A program made the translations under genes and the position numbers. A DNA stretch of 34,191 nucleotides from BM524 sp041554435. Its GTDB lineage: Bacteria; Bacteroidota; Bacteroidia; Bacteroidales; F082. The stretch is from the NCBI GenBank assembly GCA_041554435.1, contig JBFFLX010000018.1:1-34191 (forward strand), given 5' to 3'. Shown piece by piece: positions 23,546-33,137 of this stretch. The first letter of the stretch is position 1, and every line of letters begins with the position of its first letter. Under the pieces are notes generated by a model. It saw nothing but the letters and a program-made list of their open reading frames with translations. It was not told where the DNA came from and did no database searches.

Positions 23546-23929
23546 CTACTTTTCGGAGGTTTTATTTGCAAAGATGGAAATAATTCTTGAAAGTTCAGCC
23601 TGTGTCACAGGTTTTCTGATAAAATCATTCATACCTGCATCCAGGCACTTTGATTTGTCTTCCTCAGGGTGACTTGCTGTAAGAGCCAGAATTGGAGTTT
23701 CCTTTAAATTATTTTCTATCTCGTATTCTCTTATTAACATGGTTGATGTTATTCCATCCATCTTTGGCATATGTATGTCCATGAAAACGCAGTCGAAATT
23801 TTCAGATTTAAATAGTTCCAAGGCTTCAACACCGTTAGTTGCGGTTACAATATCGTAGTTATATTTCTTTAATAAGGCTATTACTACCATTCGGTTTATA
23901 TGGTTGTCGTCAACAAGTAAGAGTCTCAT
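23546..23929 (-). CDS. Single-domain response regulator (receiver)
   Basis: The protein is about 127 residues if it starts at MRLLLVDDN. A longer frame reaches 23980, but its start lies upstream of the promoter boxes, so the shorter start is preferred. The receiver has the acidic pair VDDN, the phosphorylated Asp in CVFMDIHMPKMDG, the switch residue in LALTAS and the Lys in FIRKPVT. There is no output domain. The sequence resembles receivers of hybrid sensor kinases (DDNHINRMV), and with the HPt gene it looks like a separated phosphorelay. Confidence 0.9.
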   Translation of the reverse strand: MRLLLVDDNHINRMVVIALLKKYNYDIVTATNGVEALELFKSENFDCVFMDIHMPKMDGITSTMLIREYEIENNLKETPILALTASHPEEDKSKCLDAGMNDFIRKPVTQAELSRIISIFANKTSEK

Positions 23930-23959
23930 TTTGTTAAGTTTATTCACATAAATAGAATA

Positions 23960-23991
23960 CAAATATAATATAAACTGCACTATCTGACAAG
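23960..23991 (-). promoter_or_regulatory. Promoter of the response regulator-HPt pair
   Basis: On the minus strand, CTTG at 23988-23991, 20 bases, then TATATTTG at 23960-23967 (exact TAnnTTTG). The ATG at 23929 is 30 bases downstream. Upstream of the pair, 23992-24060 shows no gene. Confidence 0.5.
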
Positions 23992-24060
23992 AAAATCAAA
24001 AAATATAATTATCATAATGGGAATAGAGGCTAAAATAGGGAAAATTTCCTAAAAGGATAA

Positions 24061-26538
24061 TTATATGAATAAATTACCAATTTGGTAAACTGTAAAAGAA
24101 GCCAGCCAGGCCAGAGCAGTAGTATAAAAGGCCAGGAATAACGACCACTTCCATTTACCTGATTCGTTTTTTATTGCTGCAATTACTGCCAAACAAGGAA
24201 AATATATTAATATGAAAAGTAAATAAGAAAGCGCTACTAATTGCGAAAAAACCAGTTGCCCCTTACGCTTGCCACTGGTGTATCTTTGAGTTTGTAATTT
24301 TTCAACTAAGGATTTTTCATTATTCTCAATATCAGTCTGGTACAAGACCCCCATAGTACTAATAATAATTTCTTTTGCGCTTGATCCGGCTAGTAAACTA
24401 ACTCCCATCTTCCAATCAAAACCAAGAGGATAAATAACAGGTTCAATGAATTTTCCAATGTACCCAATAAATGATTTTTCTTGTTTGAGGCTTTGTTTCT
24501 CTAACTGTAGTGTATTAACTTTACTATTTAGTTCGTTTGCTGAATAGTTGTTTTTCTCTTTTTTAAGTTCACTAATTTTACTGTTATATTCTTGTTCAAT
24601 ATCATTATTTAGCGGGAAGTATCCTAAGGCCCAGACTATTAATGAGCCAGCCAAAATAATTGTCCCCATCTTTTTTATGTATTGCTGTCCTTTAAACCAG
24701 GTTTGTTTTAAAATTGAGGTAAGAGCAGGAACTCTGTAGGGAGGTAATTCCATAACAAAAGGAATAGTTTCCACTTTAAACAGGGTTTTTTTCATTACCC
24801 AGGCAATAAAGGCAGCCAGAAAAATACCAAACATATAAATACCGAAAAGTATTGTTCCTCTGAAGTTATCAAAGAAGGCGGAAATGATTAGTATATAAAC
24901 CGGGTATCGGGCTGAGCAACTCATAAATGGGATTATGAGCATAGTTTTTAATCTGTCGGTTTTACTCTCAATGGTTCTTGTGGCCATAATTGCCGGTACA
25001 TTACACCCAAATCCCATTAGCATTGGCACGAAAGATTTGCCGTGTAATCCAATTTTATGCATAAGTTTATCCACAATAAATGCAACTCTTGCCATATAGC
25101 CTGAGGCTTCCATCAGTGTGATAAAGAAGAATAGAATGAGAATGTTAGGTAAGAAAACAATAACTCCACCAACGCCACCCAGCAAACCATCTACAAGCAT
25201 ATCTCTAAACATACCTTCAGGCAGGTATTTTATTAATAAATCTCCCAGTAGTTCAACTCCTTTTTCTATCCATTGCATAGGATAGTCTCCAATAAGAAAG
25301 GTAGTTTGAAACATAACCCACATGGCAAGCAGAAAAACAGGATAACTTAATAAACGCCCTGTTAGTACCTTGTCAATTATTCTGCTTCGACTAATTTTTT
25401 CCTTAAGATCAGATTTCTTATAGGTTTCTTTCAGTGCACCTTCAATAAATCCATATTTAGCATCTGTGAAAATGGTTTCGGAATTCTCATTTCTGAGTTT
25501 GGAAATTATTTCCGATTCTTTTACGGCTATTTCCCTGATTTCGTTTTCGTTTTTACACAATGAAATTCTCTCGGTTTCCTTTTCATCTTGTTCAAGGAGT
25601 TTTATTGCTAAAAAACGAGGTGCAATTTTAGATGTTACAACTTCATTTCCAGGAATATTAATCTTCTCCTGAATGCGTTTTATGGCCATTTCAATTCTAC
25701 GGCCATAATTTATATGAATATGCCTTATAATGGGCTCTTTGTCCTCAAAAGCAGTGATTATTTTATCAAAAATTTCATCCAGACCGATACCTTTCGATGC
25801 TACCAGTGGAACCATTGGCATTCCAATCATTTTACCAAGGGTATCATAGTCGAATTTATCGCCTTTTAACTTAAATTCATCCCACATGTTTAAAGCGATA
25901 ATTACTTTAAGGTCCATGTCGATGAGTTGAGTAGTTAAATATAAATTCCTTTCCAGGTTTGATGTGTCGAGTACATTTAAAATAATATCGGGTACTTCTT
26001 TTATTATATGATCTCTAACATACAGTTCTTCAGGAGTATAACTTGTGAGTGAATAGGTTCCCGGCAGGTCAACTATATTTATTTTATAATCTTTATATTT
26101 AAAAACTGCCTTCTTGGCATCTACGGTTATTCCACCATAATTTCCCACTTGTTCATGCGAGTTCGATGCATGATTAAACAAAGTTGTTTTACCACAATTA
26201 GGATTACCTACTAAAGCAACATTTATTGTTTTCGGTCGGTTAATTTTGATAATGTTTAGCGATTCTTCCAACTGTAGTCTGCTGGCAAAATCTTCATCTA
26301 ATTTGGGTTTAATGTAATCGGTATGTACTTCAATTAATGAGGCTTCTGTTCGTCTTAATGAAACTTCATACCCCATAATATTGTATTCTATGGGATCTTT
26401 TAGAGGAGCATTTTTAATTACTATCACCTGCTTGCCAACCACAAAGCCCATTTCGATAATTCTTTTACGAAATGCACCTCTTCCCCTAACTTTCGAAATT
26501 ATTGCTTTCTCACCACTCTTTAGGTCGGCCAGTGTCAT
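24061..26538 (-). CDS. feoB: Ferrous iron transporter, FeoA-FeoB fusion
   Basis: The protein of about 825 residues imports Fe(II). It begins with a fused FeoA SH3-like domain (about residues 1-72, MTLADLKSGEKAIISKVRGRG). The FeoB G domain follows (GNPNCGKTTLFN, DLPGTYSL, ALNMWD), then the guanine-dissociation-like helical part and two Gate regions with about ten membrane helices (LMGFGCNVPAIMATRTI holds the conserved Cys). Near the C-terminus a charged coiled coil (about 660-705) sits between membrane helices. An upstream ATG at 26565 falls in a possible promoter box, so the MTLADL start is preferred. Iron import fits the iron need of the hydrogenase, but no Rex site was seen here. Confidence 0.94.
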   Translation of the reverse strand: MTLADLKSGEKAIISKVRGRGAFRKRIIEMGFVVGKQVIVIKNAPLKDPIEYNIMGYEVSLRRTEASLIEVHTDYIKPKLDEDFASRLQLEESLNIIKINRPKTINVALVGNPNCGKTTLFNHASNSHEQVGNYGGITVDAKKAVFKYKDYKINIVDLPGTYSLTSYTPEELYVRDHIIKEVPDIILNVLDTSNLERNLYLTTQLIDMDLKVIIALNMWDEFKLKGDKFDYDTLGKMIGMPMVPLVASKGIGLDEIFDKIITAFEDKEPIIRHIHINYGRRIEMAIKRIQEKINIPGNEVVTSKIAPRFLAIKLLEQDEKETERISLCKNENEIREIAVKESEIISKLRNENSETIFTDAKYGFIEGALKETYKKSDLKEKISRSRIIDKVLTGRLLSYPVFLLAMWVMFQTTFLIGDYPMQWIEKGVELLGDLLIKYLPEGMFRDMLVDGLLGGVGGVIVFLPNILILFFFITLMEASGYMARVAFIVDKLMHKIGLHGKSFVPMLMGFGCNVPAIMATRTIESKTDRLKTMLIIPFMSCSARYPVYILIISAFFDNFRGTILFGIYMFGIFLAAFIAWVMKKTLFKVETIPFVMELPPYRVPALTSILKQTWFKGQQYIKKMGTIILAGSLIVWALGYFPLNNDIEQEYNSKISELKKEKNNYSANELNSKVNTLQLEKQSLKQEKSFIGYIGKFIEPVIYPLGFDWKMGVSLLAGSSAKEIIISTMGVLYQTDIENNEKSLVEKLQTQRYTSGKRKGQLVFSQLVALSYLLFILIYFPCLAVIAAIKNESGKWKWSLFLAFYTTALAWLASFTVYQIGNLFI

Positions 26539-26617
26539 ATTTGCTTCATTAATTATATATTGCAAATAAACTAAAAGATATAGTTTACTTGAATACCTAG
26601 ATGTGGTTAATATTGGC

Positions 26618-27175
26618 TCAGATTAAGCCAAAGGGAGTTTCCAGCTCGGCATCTTCGATACCTTTATCGTAAAGAAGGTGATGTAATTTTGGCATTATAT
26701 TAGAAATTCGATAACCCCAATGAGATTCGAATAATTTTTTACATTCTGCAATAGCGTTCTGTCGGGCTGCAAAAGTATTTTTCTGATAAAGAAGTATGAA
26801 ATCTTTCATGTCCTGATATAGGTCGGCCAGATTTTCGGCAAGACTCGCCTTAAGTGGTTCGTCCTCATTAACATGCTGAGGATCAATAATCCAGAACTCA
26901 TCATCCTTGGCAAATTTATCTCTGAGCAATGTAAATACAGTTTCCCAATTTTCGGCAGTTACAAACCTTTCGTTTGCTTCCGGGTCTTCAACTTCAATAT
27001 CTGGTAATAAAGAACCCTTAAGATAGAGTAGGGGGCATATTCTGTTTACAAAATCCAGAACTCCTTTTTTGGATTTCTTCTCCGAAGTATCAATATAATG
27101 ACAATACTCGTTAGCAACGGTGACCATTTCAAGTATTGTTTTACTGATTGTAATATCGTTATTGTAATCTGTCAT
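26618..27175 (-). CDS. DUF5063-type protein of unknown function
   Basis: The 185-residue helical, acidic, cytoplasmic protein resembles the DUF5063 family of Bacteroidota, which I recognise from its general pattern (LYLKGSLLPD, AENWETVFTLLRDKF, EFWIIDPQHVNEDEP, SLAENLADLYQDMKDFILLY, and HWGYRISNIMPKLHHLLY). No catalytic or membrane motif is visible. The ATG at 27175 is chosen; a TTG three bases upstream is unnecessary. It lies 22 bases after the phosphohexomutase gene on the same strand and may be its operon partner. Confidence 0.7.
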   Translation of the reverse strand: MTDYNNDITISKTILEMVTVANEYCHYIDTSEKKSKKGVLDFVNRICPLLYLKGSLLPDIEVEDPEANERFVTAENWETVFTLLRDKFAKDDEFWIIDPQHVNEDEPLKASLAENLADLYQDMKDFILLYQKNTFAARQNAIAECKKLFESHWGYRISNIMPKLHHLLYDKGIEDAELETPFGLI

Positions 27176-27197
27176 CAAGAAAGAAATTTAGTGCTGA

Positions 27198-28940
27198 TTA
27201 TAGTCCGAATTCTTCTACAATTTTATCAATTCTTTTTTGTAATTCTGAATTTACTTTTTCATAATCATCAATTTTATCCAGTTTTCCCTTTAATCCGAAA
27301 TAGAATTTAATTTTTGGTTCTGTTCCTGAAGGACGAACGCTAACCTTACTTCCATCTTCGGTGAAAAACTGAAGCACATTTGATTTAGGTAAATCAATAA
27401 TGCTTGTTTCATTGGATTGTAAATCAAGCGATTTGCTATTTTGATAATCCTTTATGCAGATAATTTTAGAACCTCCCATAACTTTAGGAGGATTTGTTCT
27501 GAACTCAGCCATCATACTTTGGATTTCCTCTGCTCCTGACTTACCTTTTCTAACAACAGAAATGAGGCTTTCTTTATAAAATCCATGTTCTACATAAATT
27601 TCCTTTAGTAAATCGAGCATGCCAATACCGTTATTTTTCGCCCAGGCAGCAGTTTCTGCTATCATAGCACAGGAAATAACAGCATCTTTGTCACGAACAA
27701 AATCACCAACAAGGTAACCGTAACTTTCTTCTCCACCACCAATAAATGTTTCTTTGCCTTCGAGGCGTTTAATGATGTCGGCTATATATTTGAAACCGGT
27801 TAATACATCGTAATGCTTAACGGAATATTTTTTTGCCAGATCGAATAGTAATTCTGATGTGACTATAGTTTTTACTATATACTCTTTTCCATTTAATTTA
27901 TCATTTTCATTCCATTTGGTGAGCAGGTAATTTATTAAAAGTGTGGCTGCCTGATTACCGTTTAAAAGAACAAAATCATCTCCGTTTCTTACAGCTATAC
28001 CAACTCTGTCGGCATCGGGATCGGTTGCCATAACAAGGTCGCCTCCAATTCTTTTGGCTTTTTCTATGGCAAGTTGTAATGCTGCACTCTCTTCAGGATT
28101 TGGAGATTTTACAGTTGGGAAATTACCATTTCCAAATTCTTCTGATTGCTCTTCAACTATATGTATGTTTTTAAAACCAAAGTCTTTCAAAACCTGAGGT
28201 ACAAGTTTAACACCCGTTCCGTGAATTGGCGTAAACACTATACATAAATCGCTTTGCTTTTCAACTATTTCAGGTGAAAGTGATAGTTTTTTAATGTTAG
28301 CAACATATATATCATCGAAATCATCACCAACTTTTTCAATTAATTTAATATTACCATTAAAGTTAACTTCGTTGATGTTGCTAATTTTGTTAACCTCATT
28401 AATAATATTTTTATCGTGAGGACTGATTATTTGTCCACCATCATTCCAATATGCTTTGTATCCATTGTATTCCTTGGGGTTGTGAGAAGCGGTTATAACA
28501 ATTCCTCCCTGGCAGCCAAAGTGACGAATTGCAAACGACAACTCAGGAGTTGGTTTTAGGTTTTCGAACAGATAAACTTTTATACCATTGGCAGAGAATA
28601 CATCTGCAGTAATCTGAGCAAAATACTTACTATTATTTCGACTATCGAATGCTATGGCTACCTTTATTTCATTTAATTCAGGGAAATTCATTCTCAAATA
28701 ATTGCTAAAACCCTGTGTTGCTGAGCCAACGGTATATTTATTCATTCTGTTGGAACCTACACCCATTATTCCTCTTAAACCTCCTGTTCCAAATTCAAGA
28801 TCGCGATAAAATGATTCTGTAATTTCGTTGGGATTATTTTCCATTAAATCCCTTATGGTATTCTTAGTTTCTTCATCGTAATTGCCTTCAAGCCATATAT
28901 TTGCTTTTTTTACTATGCTTTCTTCCAATTTTGTATTCAT
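27198..28940 (-). CDS. Phosphoglucomutase/phosphomannomutase (phosphohexomutase)
   Basis: The 580-residue alpha-D-phosphohexomutase interconverts sugar 6- and 1-phosphates. It has the phosphoserine loop ITASHNPKEYNGYK, the metal loop ATDPDADRVG, the sugar-binding loop FIGGGEESYGYL and the phosphate-binding SVRPSGTEPKIKFY. The length fits the Bacteroidota phospho-sugar mutase group. It lies 4 bases after rmlD at the end of the nucleotide-sugar operon, where it would provide glucose 1-phosphate for UDP- and dTDP-sugars. Glucose versus mannose specificity cannot be fixed from sequence. Confidence 0.93.
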   Translation of the reverse strand: MNTKLEESIVKKANIWLEGNYDEETKNTIRDLMENNPNEITESFYRDLEFGTGGLRGIMGVGSNRMNKYTVGSATQGFSNYLRMNFPELNEIKVAIAFDSRNNSKYFAQITADVFSANGIKVYLFENLKPTPELSFAIRHFGCQGGIVITASHNPKEYNGYKAYWNDGGQIISPHDKNIINEVNKISNINEVNFNGNIKLIEKVGDDFDDIYVANIKKLSLSPEIVEKQSDLCIVFTPIHGTGVKLVPQVLKDFGFKNIHIVEEQSEEFGNGNFPTVKSPNPEESAALQLAIEKAKRIGGDLVMATDPDADRVGIAVRNGDDFVLLNGNQAATLLINYLLTKWNENDKLNGKEYIVKTIVTSELLFDLAKKYSVKHYDVLTGFKYIADIIKRLEGKETFIGGGEESYGYLVGDFVRDKDAVISCAMIAETAAWAKNNGIGMLDLLKEIYVEHGFYKESLISVVRKGKSGAEEIQSMMAEFRTNPPKVMGGSKIICIKDYQNSKSLDLQSNETSIIDLPKSNVLQFFTEDGSKVSVRPSGTEPKIKFYFGLKGKLDKIDDYEKVNSELQKRIDKIVEEFGL

Positions 28941-28944
28941 GAGT

Positions 28945-29796
28945 TTAATTTTTTATTCTGCTTATCATTAATTTAAGACTATCGAGCCAATATGGTATAT
29001 CTACTTCGAAGTCATTTATAAATTTGGCTTTATTGAGTACGCTATAAAAAGGGCGTGGTGCTTTTGCAGGAAAATCCTTGGATTCTATTGCATTTACTTT
29101 GCAATCGATATTATTGAGTTGCATAATTGCTTTGGCAAAATCATACCAACTAATAACCCCAAGATTGCTATAATGGTAAATTCCTGTTTTATCACTTTCA
29201 ATACATTCCATAATACCTACGGCCAAATCGGCAGCAAATGTAGGAGTGCCAATCTGATCTACCACAACACCAAGACTATCTCTTTCATTTCCAAGCCTGA
29301 TCATGGTTTTCACAAAATTATTTCCATAATTTGAATACAACCATGATGTTCTGATAATTACATGATTATCAATATTTTCGCTTACAGATTTTTCTCCTGC
29401 AAGTTTTGTAATTCCGTAATAAGAATTTGGTGAAGGTTCGTCGTTTTCCACATAAGGCTTAAAATTACTGCCATCGAAAACATAGTCGGTGGAAATATGT
29501 ATTAATCTAACATTGTTTTTTTTGCAGGCCTGAGCCAGAATTTTTACTGCTTCTGAATTTACCAACATAGCAAGTTGTTTATCATCTTCAGCTTTATCCA
29601 CAGCGGTATAGGCTGCACAATTTACACAAGCATTTATTGAGTTGGAGGATATGAAATCTTCCACATCTTGCCTTTTTGTTAAATCGAGTTCTTCGATATC
29701 AGTAAAGAAGAATTCATGCTGTGGATAATTTTCCCTGATTGCTTTTATTTCCGACCCTAATTGTCCGTTACTTCCTGTTACCAGTATATTAGCCAT
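28945..29796 (-). CDS. rfbD: dTDP-4-dehydrorhamnose reductase
   Basis: The 283-residue short-chain dehydrogenase (RmlD/RfbD) reduces dTDP-4-keto-L-rhamnose to dTDP-L-rhamnose for surface polysaccharides. It has the NAD(P) motif VTGSNGQLGSE, STDYVFDG and the catalytic SYYGITKLAGEK. The other dTDP-rhamnose genes (rmlA, rmlB, rmlC) are not in the window. The start overlaps the end of the decarboxylase gene by 8 bases, so they are coupled. Confidence 0.92.
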   Translation of the reverse strand: MANILVTGSNGQLGSEIKAIRENYPQHEFFFTDIEELDLTKRQDVEDFISSNSINACVNCAAYTAVDKAEDDKQLAMLVNSEAVKILAQACKKNNVRLIHISTDYVFDGSNFKPYVENDEPSPNSYYGITKLAGEKSVSENIDNHVIIRTSWLYSNYGNNFVKTMIRLGNERDSLGVVVDQIGTPTFAADLAVGIMECIESDKTGIYHYSNLGVISWYDFAKAIMQLNNIDCKVNAIESKDFPAKAPRPFYSVLNKAKFINDFEVDIPYWLDSLKLMISRIKN

Positions 29797-30733
29797 TTTC
29801 TTTCAGTAAGTTATCGAAGAAGTTAATAGTTTTTTTAAGTCCTGTTTCCAAATTAATGGTAGGTTCCCAATTTAGCTTTTCTTTTGCAAGACTGATGTCT
29901 GGTTTTCTTTGTAATGGATCGTCGGAAGGAAGAGGATAGAATTTTAGTTTTGATTTACTTCCAGTCATACTAATTACTTTTTCGGCCAATTCCTTAATTG
30001 TGAATTCACCAGGATTACCAATATTAACCGGTCCTACAAAGTCATCTCCCGTTGCCATCATTTTAATCATACCATTGAGCAAGTCGTCAACATATTGGAA
30101 ACTACGAGTTTGGGAGCCATCGCCAAATATTGTAATATCCTCATTTTTAAGAGCCTGTATAATAAAATTTGAAACAACCCGTCCATCGTTTGGATGCATG
30201 CGCGGACCGTAAGTATTAAAAATTCTGATTATTTTAATTCTCACATTATTTTGATCGTGATAATTCATAAACAGAGTTTCAGCAACCCTTTTTCCTTCGT
30301 CATAGCACGAACGAATTCCGATTGGATTTACGTGACCCCAATAGTCTTCGGTCTGCGGGTGAATTTGTGGATCACCATAAACTTCGCTTGTGGAGGCCTG
30401 TAAAACTTTAGCCTTTATGCGTTTAGCTAATCCCAGCATATTTATGGCGCCCATGACAGAAGTTTTAACAGTTTTTATACCGTTATACTGATAATGTATT
30501 GGAGAAGCAGGACAAGCAAGATTGTATATTTCATCAACTTCGATAAAGAAAGGCATTGTAACATCATGGCGTATCATTTCAAAATATGGATTATCCATAA
30601 GATGAACAATGTTTCGCTTTTGGCCCGTAAAATAATTATCCAGAGAAATTACTTCATTACCCTCGTTAAGGAGTCTCTCGCAGAGGTGCGATCCTAGGAA
30701 ACCTGCTCCTCCGGTTACTAGTATTCGTTTCAT
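29789..30733 (-). CDS. UDP-glucuronate decarboxylase (UDP-xylose synthase)
   Basis: The 314-residue extended SDR protein decarboxylates UDP-glucuronate to UDP-xylose. It has VTGGAGFLGSHLCERLL, LACPASPIHYQ (a segment typical of UXS), STSEVYGDP and the catalytic YDEGKRVAE, with RIFNTYGPRMHPNDGRVVSNFI after it. It stands directly behind ugd, whose product is its substrate. The match with UXS is better than with plain epimerases because of the CPASP and MHPNDGRV segments. Confidence 0.92.
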   Translation of the reverse strand: MKRILVTGGAGFLGSHLCERLLNEGNEVISLDNYFTGQKRNIVHLMDNPYFEMIRHDVTMPFFIEVDEIYNLACPASPIHYQYNGIKTVKTSVMGAINMLGLAKRIKAKVLQASTSEVYGDPQIHPQTEDYWGHVNPIGIRSCYDEGKRVAETLFMNYHDQNNVRIKIIRIFNTYGPRMHPNDGRVVSNFIIQALKNEDITIFGDGSQTRSFQYVDDLLNGMIKMMATGDDFVGPVNIGNPGEFTIKELAEKVISMTGSKSKLKFYPLPSDDPLQRKPDISLAKEKLNWEPTINLETGLKKTINFFDNLLKENG

Positions 30734-30771
30734 AAATTAAAGTTTTTGAAATATAGTTTAAGAATTAGTAA

Positions 30772-32088
30772 TTATTTGGTGCCAATACCAAAATATTTAA
30801 AGCCTTCTGCTTTCATTTCTTTAACATCGTAAACATTTCTTCCATCAAAAATAACTTTCTGAGAGAGAAGTTTTGACATTACATTGAAATTAGGGAATTT
30901 AAATTCCGGCCATTCGGTAACCAGGAATAGAGCATCGGCATCAATAATTGCTTCGTACTGATCTTTACAATACTCAATATTATCACCAATTATTCTATGT
31001 GCTTCTTTCATAGCAACCGGGTCGTATGCTTTTACTTTTGCGCCTTGTTCAAGTAATTTATTGATAATCACCAAAGAAGGTGCTTCACGCATGTCGTCAG
31101 TTTGAGGTTTGAATGAAAGGCCCCAAATTGCAATAGTTTTATCTTTCAAATCTCCGTTAAAGAATTTCATTGCTTTACCAAAGAGCACTGATTTTTGTCG
31201 TTCGTTAACGTTTTCAACAGATTTTAATACCTCCAGACTATAGCCAAATTGATCAGCGGTTTTAATAAGAGCTTTTACATCTTTTGGAAAGCATGATCCA
31301 CCATATCCGGTACCCGGATAAATAAAATATTTCCCAATTCTACGATCGCTTCCTATACCTTTTCGCACCATATTAACATCGGCGCCAACAATTTCGCAAA
31401 GATTAGCAATATCGTTCATAAAACTAATTTTGGTGGCAAGCATTGAGTTGGCCGTATATTTTGTCATTTCTGCAGAAACAATGTCCATAAAAATTACCGG
31501 ATGACCATTCATGGTAAAAGGTTTGTAGAGTTTATCCATGATTTTTTTAGCTTTTTCCGAATCAACGCCCACAACTATTCTGTCGGGTTTTAAGAAATCG
31601 TCAACAGCAGCACCTTCTTTGAGAAATTCAGGGTTTGAAGCAACATCAAAGTCGATATCAGCACCTCTTTCTTTTAAAGTATCTTCCATTACTTTTCTAA
31701 CTTTCTCAGCAGTTCCAACAGGTACTGTGCTTTTTGTAACCATCAGTACATAATTATCCACGTTTAATGCTACCTCTTTGGCTACCTGAAGCACATATTT
31801 TAGGTCGGCACTACCATCCTCATCAGGTGGTGTTCCCACAGCTCCAAATACAACTTGCACGCCATCCAGAGATTCGGCAATCTTGGTGCTAAAGTGAAGA
31901 CGCCCGGCGTTTACATTACGCTCAACCATTTCTTCAAGGCCTGGCTCATAAATCGGGATTATTCCTTTGTTAAGGTTCTCTATTTTTTTCTCATCAATGT
32001 CAACACATGTAACATCTATTCCAACTTCTGCAAAACATGTTCCTGTAACAAGGCCAACGTATCCTGTGCCTACTATTGTTATTTTCAT
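30772..32088 (-). CDS. ugd: UDP-glucose 6-dehydrogenase
   Basis: The 438-residue enzyme oxidises UDP-glucose to UDP-glucuronate with two NAD+. It has GTGYVGLVTGTCFAEVG at the N-terminus, the FLKEGAAVDDFLKPDR segment, and the catalytic Cys in YGGSCFPKD. The C-terminal domain has WGLSFKPQTDDMREAPS. It is the first gene of the operon ugd, decarboxylase, rfbD, mutase. The NAD+ use links it loosely to cell redox state, but no Rex site is seen upstream. Confidence 0.96.
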   Translation of the reverse strand: MKITIVGTGYVGLVTGTCFAEVGIDVTCVDIDEKKIENLNKGIIPIYEPGLEEMVERNVNAGRLHFSTKIAESLDGVQVVFGAVGTPPDEDGSADLKYVLQVAKEVALNVDNYVLMVTKSTVPVGTAEKVRKVMEDTLKERGADIDFDVASNPEFLKEGAAVDDFLKPDRIVVGVDSEKAKKIMDKLYKPFTMNGHPVIFMDIVSAEMTKYTANSMLATKISFMNDIANLCEIVGADVNMVRKGIGSDRRIGKYFIYPGTGYGGSCFPKDVKALIKTADQFGYSLEVLKSVENVNERQKSVLFGKAMKFFNGDLKDKTIAIWGLSFKPQTDDMREAPSLVIINKLLEQGAKVKAYDPVAMKEAHRIIGDNIEYCKDQYEAIIDADALFLVTEWPEFKFPNFNVMSKLLSQKVIFDGRNVYDVKEMKAEGFKYFGIGTK

Positions 32089-32114
32089 AAACTCTTAATT
32101 ATTATGGTATTCAA

Positions 32115-32122
32115 CAAATTTA
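32115..32122 (-). promoter_or_regulatory. -7 promoter box of the ugd operon
   Basis: The minus strand reads TAAATTTG, an exact TAnnTTTG, 26 bases before the ugd ATG. No TTTG box is visible at the usual spacing. Confidence 0.4.
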
Positions 32123-32154
32123 GCATTTATTTTAAATGAATATGCCTATTAATA

Positions 32155-33120
32155 TTATATCTTATATGATAAACTTAATCCAAATGATTCTTTTAGTTGT
32201 AAGCGAGGTCCCTGAGAAACCAGGGTCTTTTCTCCATCAATTAACTCATACTCAGAAATTAATGTATTATGGTCGTATTTTAAATGGAAATATAGAACAG
32301 AAGAAAATATCTTATTAATATTAAAAACAACTCTTGTGTCCCAATCCACATCAATATTCCACCTATTGGAAATTACATAATCAGTATAATTATTGTAAAG
32401 GTTTAATGTTGTCCGCAAGTCAATATTATCCATTAACTTTGTTTTATAGCTTGTTAAAACTTTTACACCAACTTCACTAAGAAGATTTTCTCCGTTTTGT
32501 ACAATATTTCCTGCTGTATCAATAATTGCTTTTTTTACTCCGTATGCACCTTTATCGGCCAGATCCTGATTTAAAACCATGGTAAGTTTCCCGGCCAGGG
32601 GACTAACATAAAGTTGAAAATCCTTATTAGGTTTTAACTTAAGTCCCATCGACAGATTAATATATCCGGGAGCCATAAAGGTGGAAATTAGAGTAGAGTC
32701 GTCAGGATATTTATATCCATTTGCAAATTGCGATTTAAAAGTAAGCATACCTGTAAGGTGAAGGCTTTTATATGCTTCGTGATTTGCTGACCACAAAAAG
32801 TCGAAAAGATCATCAGTTTTTTCAACCCTTTTATCGATATAGCCCACTAAGCCGAAGGCTATTTTACCCGAATGTTCGTAAGAAAACCGTTCTTTTTTAT
32901 ATGTTAAATCGTATTCTGTACTAACTTTAGCAGAAAGCGAACTTTCACCTCCGGAGGCCCAATTAAGGAATGCTATTTGATTTATTGACAGCATATTAAG
33001 GGATGTAAAACCCCATGGTCCTGTAGTGTCGGACTGAACAGTATCTGCAGGGTTATTGGAAAAGGCAGATGCTGAAAACGACACGAATATCAATATATAA
33101 ACTAACTTCTTAAAATTCAA
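32155..33120 (-). CDS. DUF3078 outer-membrane barrel-like protein
   Basis: The 321-residue exported protein has a signal peptide ending near SASAFS. It contains the segment NMLSINQIAFLNWASGGESSLSAKVSTEYDLTYKK, which is typical of the DUF3078 family of Bacteroidota. The remaining beta-strand pattern (GMLTFKSQFANGYKYPD, LKLKPNKDFQLYVSPLAGKLTMV) suggests a barrel. The function of the family is not known to me. The gene is 17 bases after the S9 peptidase and probably shares its transcript. Confidence 0.8.
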   Translation of the reverse strand: MNFKKLVYILIFVSFSASAFSNNPADTVQSDTTGPWGFTSLNMLSINQIAFLNWASGGESSLSAKVSTEYDLTYKKERFSYEHSGKIAFGLVGYIDKRVEKTDDLFDFLWSANHEAYKSLHLTGMLTFKSQFANGYKYPDDSTLISTFMAPGYINLSMGLKLKPNKDFQLYVSPLAGKLTMVLNQDLADKGAYGVKKAIIDTAGNIVQNGENLLSEVGVKVLTSYKTKLMDNIDLRTTLNLYNNYTDYVISNRWNIDVDWDTRVVFNINKIFSSVLYFHLKYDHNTLISEYELIDGEKTLVSQGPRLQLKESFGLSLSYKI

Positions 33121-33137
33121 AACTAAATCAATTTTTA

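Noticed and set aside
23930..23980. An N-terminal extension of the response regulator
   Set aside because: It overlaps the promoter -7 box and precedes the standard receiver start MRLLLVDDN.
24036..24052. Short palindromic stretch after feoB as a terminator
   Set aside because: The stem is short and AT-rich with no convincing T tract.
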